Assembly: GCF_039530945.1 (NCBI RefSeq)
Contig: NZ_BAAAPC010000002.1
Location: 310,001 to 374,000, forward strand
Length of the DNA: 64,000 nt
From: Nocardiopsis_C rhodophaea
GTDB lineage: Bacteria; Actinomycetota; Actinomycetes; Streptosporangiales; Streptosporangiaceae
Direction: 5' to 3'
Notes under the pieces: generated by a model
Seen by the model: only the letters and a program-made list of their open reading frames with translations
Told to the model about the DNA's origin: nothing
Databases searched by the model: none
Translations under genes and position numbers: made by a program
Shown here: positions 62,811-64,000 of the stretch, piece by piece
Layout of the letters: each line of letters begins with the position of its first letter
How positions within the stretch are numbered: the stretch's first letter is position 1

Positions 62811-63796
62811 GGCTCCTCTCTCTCGCTTCTCTCGCCGCGCGGGGAGGACCAGAACTCGGCGTCCTCGACCAGGGAGCCGGGGCGTTCGGGCTGGGCGCTG
62901 CCGCTTCGCGTGCCCGGCACGCCGCCGACACCCGAGCCACGCGTGGCCCCCAGGGCGCCCCTACCGGACGCGGCGTCGTCATCCCCGCTGAGTCCGCGAC
63001 GGATCACGGTCGCCCTGTGCCTCGGACGGCCCCCGTCGCGGACCACGCTCGCGCGCCGTTCGGGCTCGCGGCGGCCGGTGTCGGGGCGCATGAGCATGCG
63101 CATGACCAGCGCGCCGCCCACCGCTGCCAGACACAGCGCATAGCCCACGGTGACGTAGCCGTCGGGGGACCGGCCGGCGGTCAGTCCGTGCACGATCGCC
63201 ATCGGCCAGCACAGGTAGGCGGTGGTGTGTACGACGCGCCACGCCCACTGCCAGCGGGTCCCGGCGAAGCGCTTGCGCAGCAGGCTCGTGACGATGATGA
63301 GGATCATCAGGTTCGACGCGAAGACGCCGAAAAGGATCGAGATGTCCACCCCGATCGGGACGATCGCGTTGAAGAAGCCGACGCCGGTAAAGGTGACCTG
63401 AAGCGTGACGTGGGCGAACAGGAAGCCCACGGATGCCAGCGCGATCGCTCGGTGCAATGCCTGATAGACGAGCCGCATGCGGGGCGACGTCAGGATGCGG
63501 TCGGCGGCCATCACGCCGCTCACCACCAGGGCCGTCATCCCGACGAGGGCGAAAACCCCAGCGTAGGTCCACAGGAAATCCTGCAGAGTCCTGATGAATG
63601 CGACCTGCTGTGGGCCAACGACTGCAACAATGGTGTTGACCAGGAGTATTCCCGCCAGCAGCGAAACCTTCACCCAGGGGCGCCGCAATGGTGGGGAGAC
63701 GGCGTCCCGGGGTCGTGTCCTCCCTGGTCGGTGCCGTTTCTTGGGTGCTGTCCGGGCATCATGGTCCGGCTTAAGCGTTGGGATCTGCTCGAACAT
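62807..63796 (-). CDS. Ferric-reductase-like heme membrane protein
   Basis: Protein of 329 residues with about six membrane segments between residues 40 and 230 and several membrane His residues placed for heme binding: LVYQALHRAIALASVGFLFAHVTLQ and WAWRVVHTTAYLCWPMAIVHGLT. The family is the ferric reductase-like transmembrane domain, without a cytoplasmic FAD/NAD domain. The last 100 residues are an Arg/Gly/Ser/Pro-rich tail. It is coupled (ATGA overlap) with the NuoF-like gene, which may supply the missing flavin part. Confidence 0.85.
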   Translation of the reverse strand: MFEQIPTLKPDHDARTAPKKRHRPGRTRPRDAVSPPLRRPWVKVSLLAGILLVNTIVAVVGPQQVAFIRTLQDFLWTYAGVFALVGMTALVVSGVMAADRILTSPRMRLVYQALHRAIALASVGFLFAHVTLQVTFTGVGFFNAIVPIGVDISILFGVFASNLMILIIVTSLLRKRFAGTRWQWAWRVVHTTAYLCWPMAIVHGLTAGRSPDGYVTVGYALCLAAVGGALVMRMLMRPDTGRREPERRASVVRDGGRPRHRATVIRRGLSGDDDAASGRGALGATRGSGVGGVPGTRSGSAQPERPGSLVEDAEFWSSPRGERSEREEP

Positions 63797-64000
63797 GGCT
63801 GTCCTCCACCATCCAGGCGGATCGGATCTCCGCGGGGGGCCTGATTGGCCGAACGAGATCGGTGAACGAGAGATGCGCGCTTTGTCGACGGTAGCAGCAG
63901 ATCTACCGTTCGGGGGACACGTTGGGGTGGATTCGGTAGTTGATCATCGTTGAGCGGGGATTGTCCGTTGATCACTCTGAGTTGCACACAATCTTTACAG
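63797..64000 (-). promoter_or_regulatory. Upstream region of the heme membrane protein operon
   Basis: The last 200 bases have no gene I can support. GTTGATCA occurs twice in direct orientation (63939-63946 and 63967-63974, 28 bases apart), a candidate pair of regulator sites or chance. The region ends A/T-rich at the window edge. Confidence 0.35.

Noticed and set aside
63939..63974. GTTGATCA direct repeats upstream of the heme membrane protein gene as a defined operator
   Set aside because: Two 8-base matches are too little evidence for a named regulator; kept only as a note in the upstream-region entry.

Overview
This window is high-GC actinobacterial chromosome. The coding thirds-position bias, GTG/TTG starts, GTGA-type overlaps, an actinobacterial-type phenylacetate operon with paaN, a bifunctional LysX, an MprAB-like pair and a ppk-mutT1 neighbourhood all point that way. 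A fused glycine/sarcosine methyltransferase for glycine betaine synthesis suggests a salt-tolerant lineage; a Nocardiopsaceae-like organism is my best guess, but this is inference from gene content and was not tested. I see no rRNA, tRNA, phage or complete insertion sequence.

Layout. 1-2.4 kb: end of polyphosphate kinase, a MutT1-type Nudix/histidine-phosphatase fusion and an SRPBCC protein. 2.5-5.7 kb (minus strand): an HTH-Mop molybdate regulator followed by modABC. 5.7-6.5 kb: a non-coding, large imperfect palindrome with long terminal inverted repeats (MITE-like). 6.5-10.6 kb: a two-component system, a DUF4097 protein and an M50-type membrane protease, closed by a strong bidirectional terminator. 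10.7-14.8 kb: STAS protein, Fe(II)/2-oxoglutarate dioxygenase, and a large phosphatase-fold membrane protein. 15-23 kb: phenylacetate degradation (TetR/PaaR-like, paaK on minus; paaN and paaABCDE on plus) with two matching operator-like sites. 23.3-26 kb: secreted protein, small membrane protein, MocR regulator. 26.5-32.8 kb: betaine synthesis enzyme, MarR-GNAT fusion, CoA-ester lyase and a bis-MGD molybdoenzyme that the ModABC importer could supply.

32.8-35.3 kb: a minimal type I-E-like CRISPR (two repeats, one spacer, no cas genes in view), then an iron-box-like site and a siderophore permease plus ATPase. 35.4-39.2 kb: CYTH-CHAD protein and a HelD-like RNA polymerase-associated helicase. 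39.9-45.7 kb: two small membrane proteins, a rhodanese, then a compact set of poorly understood genes (DUF4178, DUF2617, a small Gly/Asp-rich lipoprotein-like protein, DUF350 and a membrane-anchored spermidine-synthase-like protein). This is the best candidate here for an undescribed system. 45.8-53.6 kb: HtrA-like protease, glycosyltransferase, DMT transporter, MprBA-like two-component system and a small secreted protein. 53.8-64 kb: DUF998 protein, LysX, universal stress protein, anhydromuramic acid kinase, ECF sigma factor, and a NuoF-like/ferredoxin fusion coupled to a ferric-reductase-like membrane protein.

Physiological themes are envelope stress and charge (two two-component systems, HtrA, LysX, DUF4097, polyamine cluster), metal supply (molybdate, iron), aromatic acid catabolism and osmoprotection. 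Start sites were chosen by ribosome-binding sites, overlaps and family length; alternatives are stated where they matter. All family assignments are by reading motifs and were not confirmed by database search.
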